Shown one piece after another: positions 24,063 through 32,601 of a DNA stretch of 64,000 bases. This DNA comes from Paenibacillus sp. 1_12 (GTDB lineage Bacteria; Bacillota; Bacilli; Paenibacillales; NBRC-103111). The notes beneath the pieces are model-generated. The model did not search any database. It was not told the DNA's origin and was given only the letters and a program-made list of their open reading frames with translations. The position numbers were made by a program, and so were the translations under genes. The DNA is taken from positions 303,388-367,387 of the forward strand of contig NZ_FOTE01000007.1 in assembly GCF_900114475.1 (NCBI RefSeq), read 5' to 3'. Position 1 is the first letter of the stretch; each line of letters begins with the position of its first letter.

Positions 24063-24995
24063 ATGGACCGTATATACCCCGATGAAGAGCTCCTGGAGCT
24101 GTTTGATATTTGGATGAAGGACCAAGGATTTACCCCTCAGACGCAAAAAGCGTATTTGGGTGATGTCCGATTATTTTTGGCTGCAATAGCACCTAAATCA
24201 TTGAGTAAGCTGGAAGCTCTGGACGTGATGCGTTTTCTCACCAAAATGCGTCAGGGGGGAGCAGGGGATTCTACGCGGAATCGTTATCTATCCTCAATTC
24301 GAACTTTTTTTAATGCCTTAATTGAGCATAAATATGCGGACAACAATCCGGCTCTGCATTTGAAAAAATCAAAGGTAGAGAGAAACTCGCTGCCTTCGTA
24401 TCTGGATGAGCATGTGTTGTCCGCATTTTTGGAATCGATAGAAGGGAAGCACCAAATTCGGAATGTCGCTATGTTTTTGCTGATGAGCTATGCGGGTTTA
24501 CGTGTAAGTGAACTACATCGATTGAATATGGCGGATTTCAACCGCTCGGCTCAGATGCTGCAAGTATACGGAAAAGGGCGCAAATGGAGATCGGTTCCGC
24601 TACCGGAGTCCTTGGTACATATTTTAAATATGGCATTGGAAGAACGGATTGATCCGAGAAAAACGGTTGAGCAGGCGTTTTTCGTATCGCAGTTTGGTCG
24701 CCGCATTTCTACCCGTATGATCCAAAAAATTGCCGAAGCCCATTTTGCCCAGTTAAAGAGAGAATTTAGTGAATTGCAAGGGAAATCGTTCTCCAGCCAT
24801 AAGCTCAGACATACGTTTGCCACGATGCAGGTGATAGCGGGAACCGACATACGAACCTTGCAAGAGCTGCTGGGGCATGCAAGTATACAAACGACACAAA
24901 TTTATACGCATGTTGGCGACAAGCAAAAGCAGGAAGCAATGAACCGAGTTGTGCCTAGGCTGCCGAAGTCTGTGTTGAGAGGGACAGGTGGTTAA
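24063..24995 (+). CDS. tyrosine recombinase of the Xer/phage integrase family
   Basis: A 310-residue site-specific recombinase. Residues ~8-95 are the SAM-like core-binding domain (TPQTQKAYLGDVRLFL, NRYLSSIRTFFNAL). Residues ~115-300 are the catalytic domain with Arg in AGLRVSELHR, Lys in VYGKGRKWR, His-x-x-Arg in SSHKLRHTFAT, His in LGHASIQTTQ and nucleophile Tyr in IYTHVGD. All catalytic residues are present. The length equals XerC/XerD, and no phage or transposon genes are nearby, so it is either a Xer protein or an orphan integrase. ATG 24063 has ACGGAG at 9 bases. A perfect 13-6-13 palindrome ends 27 bases upstream. It converges with the MFS gene, with only 6 bases between the stops. Confidence 0.9.
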   Translation: MDRIYPDEELLELFDIWMKDQGFTPQTQKAYLGDVRLFLAAIAPKSLSKLEALDVMRFLTKMRQGGAGDSTRNRYLSSIRTFFNALIEHKYADNNPALHLKKSKVERNSLPSYLDEHVLSAFLESIEGKHQIRNVAMFLLMSYAGLRVSELHRLNMADFNRSAQMLQVYGKGRKWRSVPLPESLVHILNMALEERIDPRKTVEQAFFVSQFGRRISTRMIQKIAEAHFAQLKREFSELQGKSFSSHKLRHTFATMQVIAGTDIRTLQELLGHASIQTTQIYTHVGDKQKQEAMNRVVPRLPKSVLRGTGG

Positions 24996-25001
24996 GATGC
25001 A

Positions 25002-26216
25002 TCATGTCTTTGGGGCTCCGATGAATCGATTACGACCAGCAGCGATACCAAAAATGAGCAGTAATACTGTGATTACCAACAGCACGATTAGCGGGATTTT
25101 CCATCCGTGAGTCATGTCGTGCAGATAACCAAATAAAGTGGGTCCGATAGCGGCTAACATGTAACCTACCGATTGAGCCATGCCAGATAGCTCGGCTGCG
25201 TCATGTGAATTCGATGTACGCAGCCCGAAAAAGGCCATCGCTATACTGAAGGAACAACCCGCACCGATTCCCATTAAGATCGACCAAAGAAGCACCAGAT
25301 GATTTCCAGACAATAGCCCACCAATACCTATGAAGAGAAAGAGTGCCGTAGCAATAACAAGAACGATTTGATTTTTCATACGTCCTGCTAATATCGGTGC
25401 GATAAAAGTAAGTGGAAGTAATGCGAGCTGCATAATAGACAAGACCCATCCTGCAGAATCTGAGCTCATGCCTTGACTTTTCAAAATCTCAGGAAGCCAG
25501 GAAATGACGACATAAAATAGCATGGATTGCAGCCCCATAAACAGAGTCACCTGCCAAGCCAGAGAGGACTTCCACAAATTTGTACGTTTTTCTTTCGACT
25601 TCGTTATCTGAGATTTATTGTGCTGACGCCCTAGCTGGGGAATCCAGAAGAGAATAGCGATAACTGCTAACACCCCCCACAGACCCAAAGCTCCCTTCCA
25701 ACCTAAACCCGTTTGACTAGCTACAGGTACACTGATTCCGGACGCAATAGCACCACTGAGATTCATTGCAACTGCATAAACACCGATCATAACTCCAATT
25801 TGCAGTGGGTACTTTTCTTTGATCAAACTAGGCATCAATACATTGCAAATGGATATCGCAAGACCCATGATGACCGTCCCAATTAGCAATGAGCTGATGT
25901 TCGATGCTGAACGGAGCACAATGCCAATAACCAGCAAAATTAAGGAACTCAACAAAACTGGGGACATGCCAAAACGACGAGCTAGCTTCGGTGCCACAGG
26001 TGACAGCAAAGCAAAGGCTATTAACGGAAGTGTCGTAATCATCCCCGCTAACGTATTTGATAAGCCTAAATCATCTCGAATCGTCCCAATCAATGGACCT
26101 ACCGCAGTTATTGGGGCACGTAAATTGGCCGCGATCAAAATAATTCCTAGGAGAAGCAGCCATCCTGTAGAAGCTGCAGCAGCTTTGGCATGTAGTGTAC
26201 GTGGTTCGGGTTCCAT
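25002..26216 (-). CDS. MFS transporter, CynX/NimT family
   Basis: A 404-residue, 12-helix major facilitator of the cyanate permease (CynX/NimT) type, recognised by the opening LIAANLRAPITAVGPLIGTI and the loop KLARRFGMSP after helix 2. It begins immediately after the FadR-type gene (stop and start adjoin; ribosome site GAGGACC inside the upstream coding end), so the two form an operon. NimT exports nitroimidazole and CynX moves cyanate; the ligand here is unknown. It is probably controlled by the upstream FCD regulator. Confidence 0.9.
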   Translation of the reverse strand: MEPEPRTLHAKAAAASTGWLLLLGIILIAANLRAPITAVGPLIGTIRDDLGLSNTLAGMITTLPLIAFALLSPVAPKLARRFGMSPVLLSSLILLVIGIVLRSASNISSLLIGTVIMGLAISICNVLMPSLIKEKYPLQIGVMIGVYAVAMNLSGAIASGISVPVASQTGLGWKGALGLWGVLAVIAILFWIPQLGRQHNKSQITKSKEKRTNLWKSSLAWQVTLFMGLQSMLFYVVISWLPEILKSQGMSSDSAGWVLSIMQLALLPLTFIAPILAGRMKNQIVLVIATALFLFIGIGGLLSGNHLVLLWSILMGIGAGCSFSIAMAFFGLRTSNSHDAAELSGMAQSVGYMLAAIGPTLFGYLHDMTHGWKIPLIVLLVITVLLLIFGIAAGRNRFIGAPKT

Positions 26217-26903
26217 TTATAGGTCCTCCTGCTCGATGGCTTGTTTCATTTCTTTAATAAACTGCTGAACATGTTGAACGGCCGCATCGGAATCTTGTGC
26301 GAATATCGCGTCTACCAGTTGATCATGCGCATTTGGTAGTAGGTTATCAGAAAATTTCTTTTTTATAATAACCGTTATCGATTCCCGAATAGCTTCAGTA
26401 ATATGCTCATATAAATCAATCAGCATTTGATTTCCAGTCGATTCGACAATGGTCTGATGCAGTTTCATATCTGCGGCCACATACTGTTCCATCTCTCTTT
26501 TTTTTCTAAAGGTAAGGCATTCCTGTTGATAAAACCGGATTTTCGCTAAATCCTCTTCAGTACGCCTTTCAGCGGATAGCCTTGCAGCTTCTTGCTCTAG
26601 AGCATTTCGAACCTCCAGCGTATCCAATAAGCCTGATTTGTGGACACGACGTTGAATAGCCGCGCCAAGTGCGCTGGTGGAAGATACATAAGTGCCATCT
26701 CCCTGCTTTGTCGTTAGCACTCCCGCATGGCACAACGCTTTTATACCTTCTCGCAATGTATTGCGGCTGACATTCAGGTCGTTGACTAGACCCGGTTCAG
26801 GCGGGATTTTCGTTCCAATCGGCCAAGTACCGGATTCAATCATGGACTCAAGCTGAATAATGACTTGATCGACAAGGGTAAGACGTGTCGTTTTTTGCAG
26901 CAT
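26217..26903 (-). CDS. FadR-type (GntR family, FCD domain) transcriptional regulator
   Basis: A 228-residue regulator. Residues ~8-75 are the GntR winged helix (TLVDQVIIQLESMIESGTWP, IPPEPGLVNDLNVSRNTLRE, TKQGDGTYV). Residues ~95-220 are the helical FCD ligand domain with D-x(3)-H (ADMKLHQTIV) and late His residues (PNAHDQLVDAI, VQHVQQF) that normally bind a metal and an organic acid. ATG 26903 has TTGGAGG at 7 bases. It is cotranscribed with the MFS gene and divergent from the nitrilase gene 207 bases away, so it may control either or both. Confidence 0.9.
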   Translation of the reverse strand: MLQKTTRLTLVDQVIIQLESMIESGTWPIGTKIPPEPGLVNDLNVSRNTLREGIKALCHAGVLTTKQGDGTYVSSTSALGAAIQRRVHKSGLLDTLEVRNALEQEAARLSAERRTEEDLAKIRFYQQECLTFRKKREMEQYVAADMKLHQTIVESTGNQMLIDLYEHITEAIRESITVIIKKKFSDNLLPNAHDQLVDAIFAQDSDAAVQHVQQFIKEMKQAIEQEDL

Positions 26904-27110
26904 ATTAAACCTCCAAACGTAGGATGATTAGATGAATCGTATCTTACCATATAATACTTCATTTGAAAACCCTGCGACAAAGATTGTCAAGTAATACAAA
27001 TTGAAATCAATTGAAGATTGTTCACGAATGAGGTAAAATACTACAATTGGTAATGCAATTTCATTGGACTTATTTATAGATAAATCGTAGAAACTGGGGT
27101 ATGAGCAACG

Positions 27111-27968
27111 ATGAAAATGAGAGTATCCGCAGTACAGTATCATCTGCACACAATTGGAAGCTTTGAAGAGTTTGCCAAGCAAGTAGCACATTATGTCCAC
27201 ATAGCTGAGGAGTATGAATCCGAATTCGTGCTGTTTCCCGAGCTGTTTACGACCCAATTAATGTCCATTGGAGATGGGAACGGACAACCGCTGCCGATTG
27301 AGGCGCTGCCTGATTTTACCGAGGCTTATTTAGACTTGTTCAAAGGATTGGCTATGAAAACGGGTATGCATTTGATAGGTGGAACGCATGTTACCTCTGA
27401 GCAGGGAAAGCTGTATAATACGGCACATTTATTTTATCCGGATGGACGAATTGCAACACAGAACAAGCTGCATATAACACCTGCAGAAATCAAGGAATGG
27501 AATATGGGAGCAGGAGATTTGCTTCAAGTGTTTGATACAGATAAAGGGCGAATTGCTATTCTAGTATGTTATGATGTGGAGTTTCCTGAGATTGTTCGGA
27601 TGGCTCGAGTCCGCGGCGCTGATGTGTTGTTCTGTCCGTCATGCACGTATGACCGTCACGGCTATCATCGGGTTCGGTATACGTGTCATGCGCGTACGAT
27701 CGAGAATCAGATTTATGTGGTTACGACAGGAACCGTAGGTGCGCTTCCTACTGTTGATTTTATGCGCAGCAATTTTGGTCAGGCCGCAGTATTGACACCA
27801 AATGATGTTCCATTTCCTCCAGGAGGCATCATGGCACAAGGTGAGCTTAATGATGATATGGTGGTTACCGCTGATCTTGATCTGCAGCTGCTCGCAGAAG
27901 TGAGAGAACGAGGTTCGGTTACGACATGGCGGGACCGCAGAACCGACCTCTATACGGATTGGTCATAA
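27111..27968 (+). CDS. carbon-nitrogen hydrolase (nitrilase superfamily), YhcX C-domain-like
   Basis: A 285-residue amidase of the nitrilase superfamily. The Glu-Lys-Cys triad is visible: Glu in LFPELFTTQL, Lys in TQNKLHITPAE and Cys in AILVCYDVEFPE. The following IVRMARVRGADVLFCPS and HARTIENQIYVVTTG are also typical. It cleaves an amide or nitrile bond. In B. subtilis YhcX this domain is fused behind a GNAT domain; here the matching GNAT is the next gene, 18 bases downstream, so the two likely form one complex or pathway. The ribosome site is weak (GGGGT, about 11 bases before ATG). Confidence 0.9.
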   Translation: MKMRVSAVQYHLHTIGSFEEFAKQVAHYVHIAEEYESEFVLFPELFTTQLMSIGDGNGQPLPIEALPDFTEAYLDLFKGLAMKTGMHLIGGTHVTSEQGKLYNTAHLFYPDGRIATQNKLHITPAEIKEWNMGAGDLLQVFDTDKGRIAILVCYDVEFPEIVRMARVRGADVLFCPSCTYDRHGYHRVRYTCHARTIENQIYVVTTGTVGALPTVDFMRSNFGQAAVLTPNDVPFPPGGIMAQGELNDDMVVTADLDLQLLAEVRERGSVTTWRDRRTDLYTDWS

Positions 27969-27986
27969 ACAAGGAGGCCATTTGAA

Positions 27987-28703
27987 TTGAGTGTGGGCAA
28001 GGATTTAGCAGCGCTTACAGGTAATCACAAGTTTTTATACTACAAAGAGCTATATGTATATCATGAGGACAAACCGCTGCCCGCGCTGATCCGCAGCTAT
28101 TCGCATGAAGATTTTGACGCGCTAATCCGTATTCAGCAGGAAAGCTTTCCGCCACCGTTTCCATCTGAACTGTGGTGGAACAAGGAGCAGCTGTATGAAC
28201 ATGTGAGCAGATTTCCCGAGGGTGCCTTATGTGTGGAGATAGCTGGGGAAATTGTGGGGTCAATGACAGGGCTGCGTATTCATACACATTCACAACAGTC
28301 TGGTCAGAGCTGGGCAGAAGTAACGGATAATGGGTATATAAGAACACATGTTCCTGATGGCGATACACTCTATGTTGTCGATGTCTGTATTCGTCCGGAT
28401 TGCCGTAAGCTCGGCTTGGGCAAATGGTTAATGCAATCGATGTATGAGGTTACGGTACAGTTGGGCTTAACCCGATTGCTGGGTGGGGGGCGTATGCCTG
28501 GTTATCATAAAGTTGCGAATGAATTGACGGCACAGCAATATGTGCAAGCGATACTGGACGGACGATTCAAGGACCCGGTGATCAGCTTTTTGATGCGCTG
28601 TGGACGAACACCAGTTGATATTATTGCGAATTATTTGGAGGATGAAGAATCCTGCAACTACGGGCTGCTGATGGAGTGGCGGAATCCTTTTAAACGTATG
28701 TGA
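27987..28703 (+). CDS. GNAT family protein, YhcX N-domain-like
   Basis: A 238-residue acetyltransferase. Motif A is VVDVCIRPDCRKLGLGKWLM (C-R-K-L-G-L-G). The C-terminal part with GGRMPGYHKVANELTAQQYV and DPVISFLMRCG closely follows the pattern of the GNAT half of B. subtilis YhcX, whose other half is the hydrolase encoded just upstream. The start is TTG 27987, 9 bases after AAGGAGG, an excellent spacing. The two proteins probably act on one substrate (for example acylation and hydrolysis of the same amine), which is inference. Confidence 0.85.
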   Translation: MSVGKDLAALTGNHKFLYYKELYVYHEDKPLPALIRSYSHEDFDALIRIQQESFPPPFPSELWWNKEQLYEHVSRFPEGALCVEIAGEIVGSMTGLRIHTHSQQSGQSWAEVTDNGYIRTHVPDGDTLYVVDVCIRPDCRKLGLGKWLMQSMYEVTVQLGLTRLLGGGRMPGYHKVANELTAQQYVQAILDGRFKDPVISFLMRCGRTPVDIIANYLEDEESCNYGLLMEWRNPFKRM

Positions 28704-28752
28704 AAGATTAGAATATGACGTTGAAATTCACTAGTAGCTGGGAGTGTTAAGG

Positions 28753-29424
28753 ATGGAATTTGTACGGATAACAAGTATTGAGGACCCGAATTTTCTATTG
28801 ATGCATGAGCTGATGAAAAAGGTGTTTCCACCTGAGGAAGTATTGGAGTATTCGCTGTGGAAGGATCCACTGGAGGACCCGGGCATTCGTGTTTTTGTAG
28901 CTGTTCATGAAGGGGCTGTGGTAGGTGCAACGGAGTATCGTTACTATGACGATTTGCAGGTGGCGATGACGGATTTTACGATTATTGGGCAAGCAGGTCT
29001 GGGGATCGGACGATTCATGGCAGCTAAAAGAATGAAGGATTTACTCGAACAGGCCTCGTTATCCGGTCGGCCGATGCTTGGCATGTTTGCGGAAATTTAT
29101 GATCCTTACCGTATCGAAGACCATGAATTTGGTGGTATTAAGCCGATGGATCCATATGTGCGCCGCGAGGTTCTTTCTCATTTGGGCTACCAACGCCTGG
29201 AGCTGGATTATGTACATCCTTCCTGGGAAAACAATGGTGAAGCGGTTGAAGTACTGGATTTGTGTTTTTTACCGAGCGATGAAGACTGCACTGAGGTGCC
29301 TGCCACGTTAATTGTACAGTTTCTGACACGCTATTATTCAGTACTGCCTGATAAGCCGTTACAATGGCAGCAAATGATTGAAGGCTTGAAGCAGAGGGAT
29401 ACTGTAGCTTTATTTCCCTTATAA
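28753..29424 (+). CDS. GNAT-like protein, third gene of the hydrolase operon
   Basis: A 223-residue protein. The middle (VFVAVHEGAVVGATEYRYYD, then FTIIGQAGLGIGRFMAAKRM) resembles the GNAT strand-4/motif A layout with G-x-G-x-G, and the C-terminal half is unlike ordinary GNATs. ATG 28753 is chosen, 8 bases after GGGAG; a GTG three codons earlier overlaps that site. It follows the GNAT gene by 49 bases and ends before a hairpin, so it is the last gene of a three-gene operon. Function unknown beyond probable acyl transfer. Confidence 0.7.
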   Translation: MEFVRITSIEDPNFLLMHELMKKVFPPEEVLEYSLWKDPLEDPGIRVFVAVHEGAVVGATEYRYYDDLQVAMTDFTIIGQAGLGIGRFMAAKRMKDLLEQASLSGRPMLGMFAEIYDPYRIEDHEFGGIKPMDPYVRREVLSHLGYQRLELDYVHPSWENNGEAVEVLDLCFLPSDEDCTEVPATLIVQFLTRYYSVLPDKPLQWQQMIEGLKQRDTVALFPL

Positions 29425-29466
29425 AACAGAAGTGATTTAGAACTGAACTTCATTGCAAAGCATAAA

Positions 29467-29507
29467 CCCGCAGCTCCGAATCATAAATTGGGGCCGCGGG
29501 CTTGTTT
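29467..29507 (+). terminator. probable terminator
   Basis: GC-rich stem CCCGC plus inner pairs (29467-29477) with GGGG..GCGGG (29490-29500), followed by CTTGTTT. It ends the hydrolase-GNAT operon. Confidence 0.6.
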
Positions 29508-29538
29508 GCGTTCTGCATCAAAAAGTAAGGTTGTTATG

Positions 29539-30126
29539 TTACAATGAAGTAACCACTTGATCAATAATGCCGTATTCCTGTGCCTCTATGGAGGACATGA
29601 AATAGTCACGATCCATATCTTTCTCAATCTTTTCAAGGGGTTGACCCGTTCTTTCGGAAGTAATCCGGTTTAAACGCTCCCGAATCCCGATAATCCGCTT
29701 GGCGCTGATAGCAATATCACTGGCTTGACCCTGTGTTCCACCATGCGGTTGATGTATCATAATCTCGCTGTTAGGTAGTGCGAAACGTTTGCCTTTGGCT
29801 CCTGCCAGTAGAAGTATGGCTGCGAATGAAGCTGCAAAGCCTGTGCATATGGTGTGTACGGGAGGCTTTACGAATTGCATCGTATCGTAGATCGCAAATC
29901 CTGCAGATGTGGAGCCCCCCGGGCTGTTAATATAGAGACTTATTTCTTTCTCCGGGTCCTCAGCAGCCAAAAATAGTAATTGAGCAGTTATACTGTTGGC
30001 CATTTGATCATCAATCGCCGCACCAAGGAACACGATTCTATCCTTCAACAACCTGGAATAAATATCGTAGGAACGTTCACCGCGTCCGGTTTGCTCTACA
30101 ACGTATGGCACATAATTGTTGTTCAT
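29539..30126 (-). CDS. clpP: ATP-dependent Clp protease proteolytic subunit (ClpP paralogue)
   Basis: A 195-residue ClpP serine protease subunit, which assembles into a 14-mer under Clp ATPases. The triad is intact: Ser in [10 protein letters not shown], His in MIHQPHGG and Asp in MDRDYFMS. It differs from housekeeping ClpP around the active Ser ([13 protein letters not shown] instead of the usual AASMGAFLL pattern) and lacks the usual N-terminal extension, resembling second ClpP copies (ClpP2) of some Firmicutes. The main copy is expected elsewhere. Ribosome site GGAGG at 7 bases. It is divergent from the sigma factor gene, sharing a 240-base control region. Confidence 0.92.
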   Translation of the reverse strand: MNNNYVPYVVEQTGRGERSYDIYSRLLKDRIVFLGAAIDDQMANSITAQLLFLAAEDPEKEISLYINSPGGSTSAGFAIYDTMQFVKPPVHTICTGFAASFAAILLLAGAKGKRFALPNSEIMIHQPHGGTQGQASDIAISAKRIIGIRERLNRITSERTGQPLEKIEKDMDRDYFMSSIEAQEYGIIDQVVTSL

Positions 30127-30366
30127 TTGATTACCTCCATGAATTGGTATTGGTTGGTTATCTGCTTTCTTTCAGCAAACGAATCAACTAAGAAAAAGGA
30201 TACGGAGTCATCCGATTGTTTGTGAAATCCAATTTTAATGGTATTCTCGTTTCGGTGTTTCTCCCTGAAGCAATTTTTTTTAGTGGGTGCGTATCTTTAT
30301 TCAGGGTTCATTCGTTTCTATATGGAAGGGATATATGGTCATTAACCGGGTAAAGGAGAGAGCTGT

Positions 30367-31119
30367 ATGATCTTAGCTGGTTCAATAGAATGCACGGAAC
30401 CCACAACAGAAAAGGGTAGCCATACGAATTGGGAACAGCTGCAAATGACCGTTAAACGGTACTGTCTGTCTATAACGGGATCCAGTTGGGATGCTGAGGA
30501 TTTGGCGCAGGATACGTGGCTGAAAGCCAGGCCAATACTACAAGAGACGGGACATGCGAATCCGGAGGCCTATCTGCTGCGTATTGCGAAAAACACGTGG
30601 ATAGATCAATTGCGAAGAAGCCGAAGCTTGTCCTTCATACTAAAACAGGAGCAGTCGATGACGGTAATGCCTGATCATGGTGCTTTGGAAATGGAGACTG
30701 CTTTTTTAGCGCTTATCAAGCATATGTCAGCCTTGCAGAGAACGGTTTTTTTATTACGGGATGTCCTGGGCTATTCGATCATAGAGACGGCTCAGATGCT
30801 GCATACGACTGAGGGTGCAATCAAAGCGGCACTTCACCGTGCACGCCAATCTTTGGGGGCGGTCAGATCGGATTTAGAGCAAGGCGTACTTGCCTTACCT
30901 GAAGCTGAGAGCTCCAAGGCATTGCTGCGGATGCTCGTAGCAGCTTATCAATTGGGAGATATTGCGGTGCTGGTGGAACTGGCACAACGGGATCAGCTGG
31001 AGCCTGCCGTGGCAATTGGAATTGCGCGCAATCATCTCAATTCCAAGCGGACCTCAGCCTCCAAGCGTTATGGCAAGCTTCATACACAACCTGCACACAA
31101 CATTGGGATGGCTGCATAA
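30367..31119 (+). CDS. ECF-type RNA polymerase sigma factor with C-terminal extension
   Basis: A 250-residue sigma-70 family protein. Region 2 is seen as GSSWDAEDLAQDTWLKARP and AYLLRIAKNTWIDQLRR. Region 4 is seen as LQRTVFLLRDVLGYSIIETA and TTEGAIKAALHRARQSL. About 80 residues follow region 4, starting LLRMLVAAYQLGDIAVLVEL, which resembles the first helix of SnoaL-like extensions in ECF41/SigJ-type factors but is shorter. Such extensions can replace a separate anti-sigma factor; indeed no anti-sigma gene is adjacent. ATG 30367 follows AAAGGAGAG. It is divergent from clpP. Confidence 0.88.
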   Translation: MILAGSIECTEPTTEKGSHTNWEQLQMTVKRYCLSITGSSWDAEDLAQDTWLKARPILQETGHANPEAYLLRIAKNTWIDQLRRSRSLSFILKQEQSMTVMPDHGALEMETAFLALIKHMSALQRTVFLLRDVLGYSIIETAQMLHTTEGAIKAALHRARQSLGAVRSDLEQGVLALPEAESSKALLRMLVAAYQLGDIAVLVELAQRDQLEPAVAIGIARNHLNSKRTSASKRYGKLHTQPAHNIGMAA

Positions 31120-31166
31120 TTAGCTTATGCATACAAGATCTGGTAGATAAAGCGAATATACACAGT

Positions 31167-31215
31167 AAAAAGAGGCTGATTCCCCAGCAGTAAGAAGGGG
31201 AATCAGCCTCTTTTT
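31167..31215. terminator. bidirectional terminator between sigma factor and ParB gene
   Basis: Perfect 19-bp arms AAAAAGAGGCTGATTCCCC (31167-31185) and their complement (31197-31215) with an 11-base loop. A runs on the left and T runs on the right let it work for both converging genes. It overlaps the ParB stop codon by two bases. Confidence 0.9.
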
Positions 31216-32368
31216 AATTAACGTTAGCTCCAGACGCGGCGATCTGGTCCTGCGTAAGCTCCTGCACTTTTTTCCACTGCTCCAGATGCTTTTCCAAATT
31301 GTCGACAAGCAGCTTCACACTGGCATGAAAACTTTCTCTATCGTTCTCGAATATATCCGCATAGGAACGGAGCACCTCATCAGACAATGGGCTGTAGGAA
31401 GGAAGAGTGGAAAGTAATCGCTGTAGTGTACGATCAATTAAAACTTCTGTCACTGCTTCAGTACCTGTTTGTACAGAAATCTTATGTAAGGGTTCGATAT
31501 CCGTTTTTTTATCGGGCTCGGGGTTGAGTTCTATTGCCGATGGTATCGAGCTTGGCACTGGGATTGTATTTTCATCGGTTGGTGTCTGTTTAGGAGTCAG
31601 TTTTTCCGATTTATCAACCTTTATCGTGGTTTTGGACTCAGCCTGCTTGGATCGTTCCACTCTATTTTGTTCAAATACGGACCATGTTTCTATAAGCTCA
31701 TAACCTGATTTGTATAGCAACTTCGTTTTTGTATTATCAGAAATGTCTTTATCCTTGAAAAGCTTGGCGATTTTCTTGACATCACTTACGGACAGCTCAT
31801 CCCTGGCGACCATGAGTGCGAGTGAATCCCGATATTCGATCGGCAAATCCTTAAGGGGCAGTACCTGCAGTTCGGTGAGCTTGTCCATTTTGATTTCTGT
31901 TCCAGCTACAATCAACTTTTTGACCGCATTGCTGAATTTAAGCAGGTCACACTTATTCTTGATATAGCTCTCTGGCTTGCCAAGTTTACTGGAGAGATAT
32001 TTAGTTGAGCTGCTGAACTTTGGGTCCTTAAGCAGCTTATTAAAGGCATCTGCTTCTTCAATTGGCGAAAAACCTTCACGTGTCAAATTCTCGGCGATTT
32101 GCTCCAAGTAAATTTCCAACTCATCGGTTACATCCGAAACAATGCAGGGGATGGTCGGCTTACCCAAGGTACTGCATGCTTTATAACGGCGGTTGCCATA
32201 AATAATTTTATATCGGCCATCCTTCGTTGTTCTTACTTTAATCGGGGACAGCAGTCCGAGCTCTGCGATGCTGTTCATCAGCTCCTGTAAAGAATCCTCG
32301 TCAAATTGATAGCGGGGCTGATCCGTATCTTCATCAATTAAATATGTAGGTATTTGCACAATATCCAT
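31214..32368 (-). CDS. ParB/Spo0J-like DNA-binding protein (orphan)
   Basis: A 384-residue ParB-family protein. The N-terminal CTPase/nuclease domain has box I (PTYLIDEDTDQPRYQFD, then LMNSIAELGLLSPIKVR) and box II YGNRRYKACSTLG (the GERRxRA-type motif). The region AENLTREGFSPIEEADAFNK marks box III. The central part (SSTKYLSSKLGKPESYIKN) is the HTH. The C-terminal third is Thr/Pro/Lys-rich and ends in a predicted coiled coil (SFHASVKLLVDNLEKHLEQW). No ParA partner is adjacent, which is unusual for a partition gene, and no perfect parS site was seen in the window. Ribosome site AGGAG at 7 bases. It could be a plasmid-derived or nucleoid-regulatory paralogue. Confidence 0.88.
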   Translation of the reverse strand: MDIVQIPTYLIDEDTDQPRYQFDEDSLQELMNSIAELGLLSPIKVRTTKDGRYKIIYGNRRYKACSTLGKPTIPCIVSDVTDELEIYLEQIAENLTREGFSPIEEADAFNKLLKDPKFSSSTKYLSSKLGKPESYIKNKCDLLKFSNAVKKLIVAGTEIKMDKLTELQVLPLKDLPIEYRDSLALMVARDELSVSDVKKIAKLFKDKDISDNTKTKLLYKSGYELIETWSVFEQNRVERSKQAESKTTIKVDKSEKLTPKQTPTDENTIPVPSSIPSAIELNPEPDKKTDIEPLHKISVQTGTEAVTEVLIDRTLQRLLSTLPSYSPLSDEVLRSYADIFENDRESFHASVKLLVDNLEKHLEQWKKVQELTQDQIAASGANVN

Positions 32369-32519
32369 TTGATTACTCCTATTCGTTCAGTTAATTCGCC
32401 GGATCGTTAATCCGGTTGGGCAGACATTATATCTATCATTATATAACATGGTTCGAGCTGTGAAAATGGGCTGCCTGTCACGATCCAGGTGATATCCAGC
32501 AAACAGGCCCTGTAGGCAC

Positions 32520-32552
32520 AAAAAAGGAACGAAGCCGCGGCTCCATTCCTTT
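32520..32552 (-). terminator. terminator for the small minus-strand gene
   Basis: Read on the minus strand, AAAGGAA (32552) pairs with TTCCTTT (32523) around the palindrome AGCCGCGGCT, followed by a T run. It lies 50 bases after the stop of the 72-residue gene. Confidence 0.75.
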
Positions 32553-32601
32553 CCTATACATCTATGGATAAGTACGAGACCTGAAGGTCCTCATATGTGC
32601 A

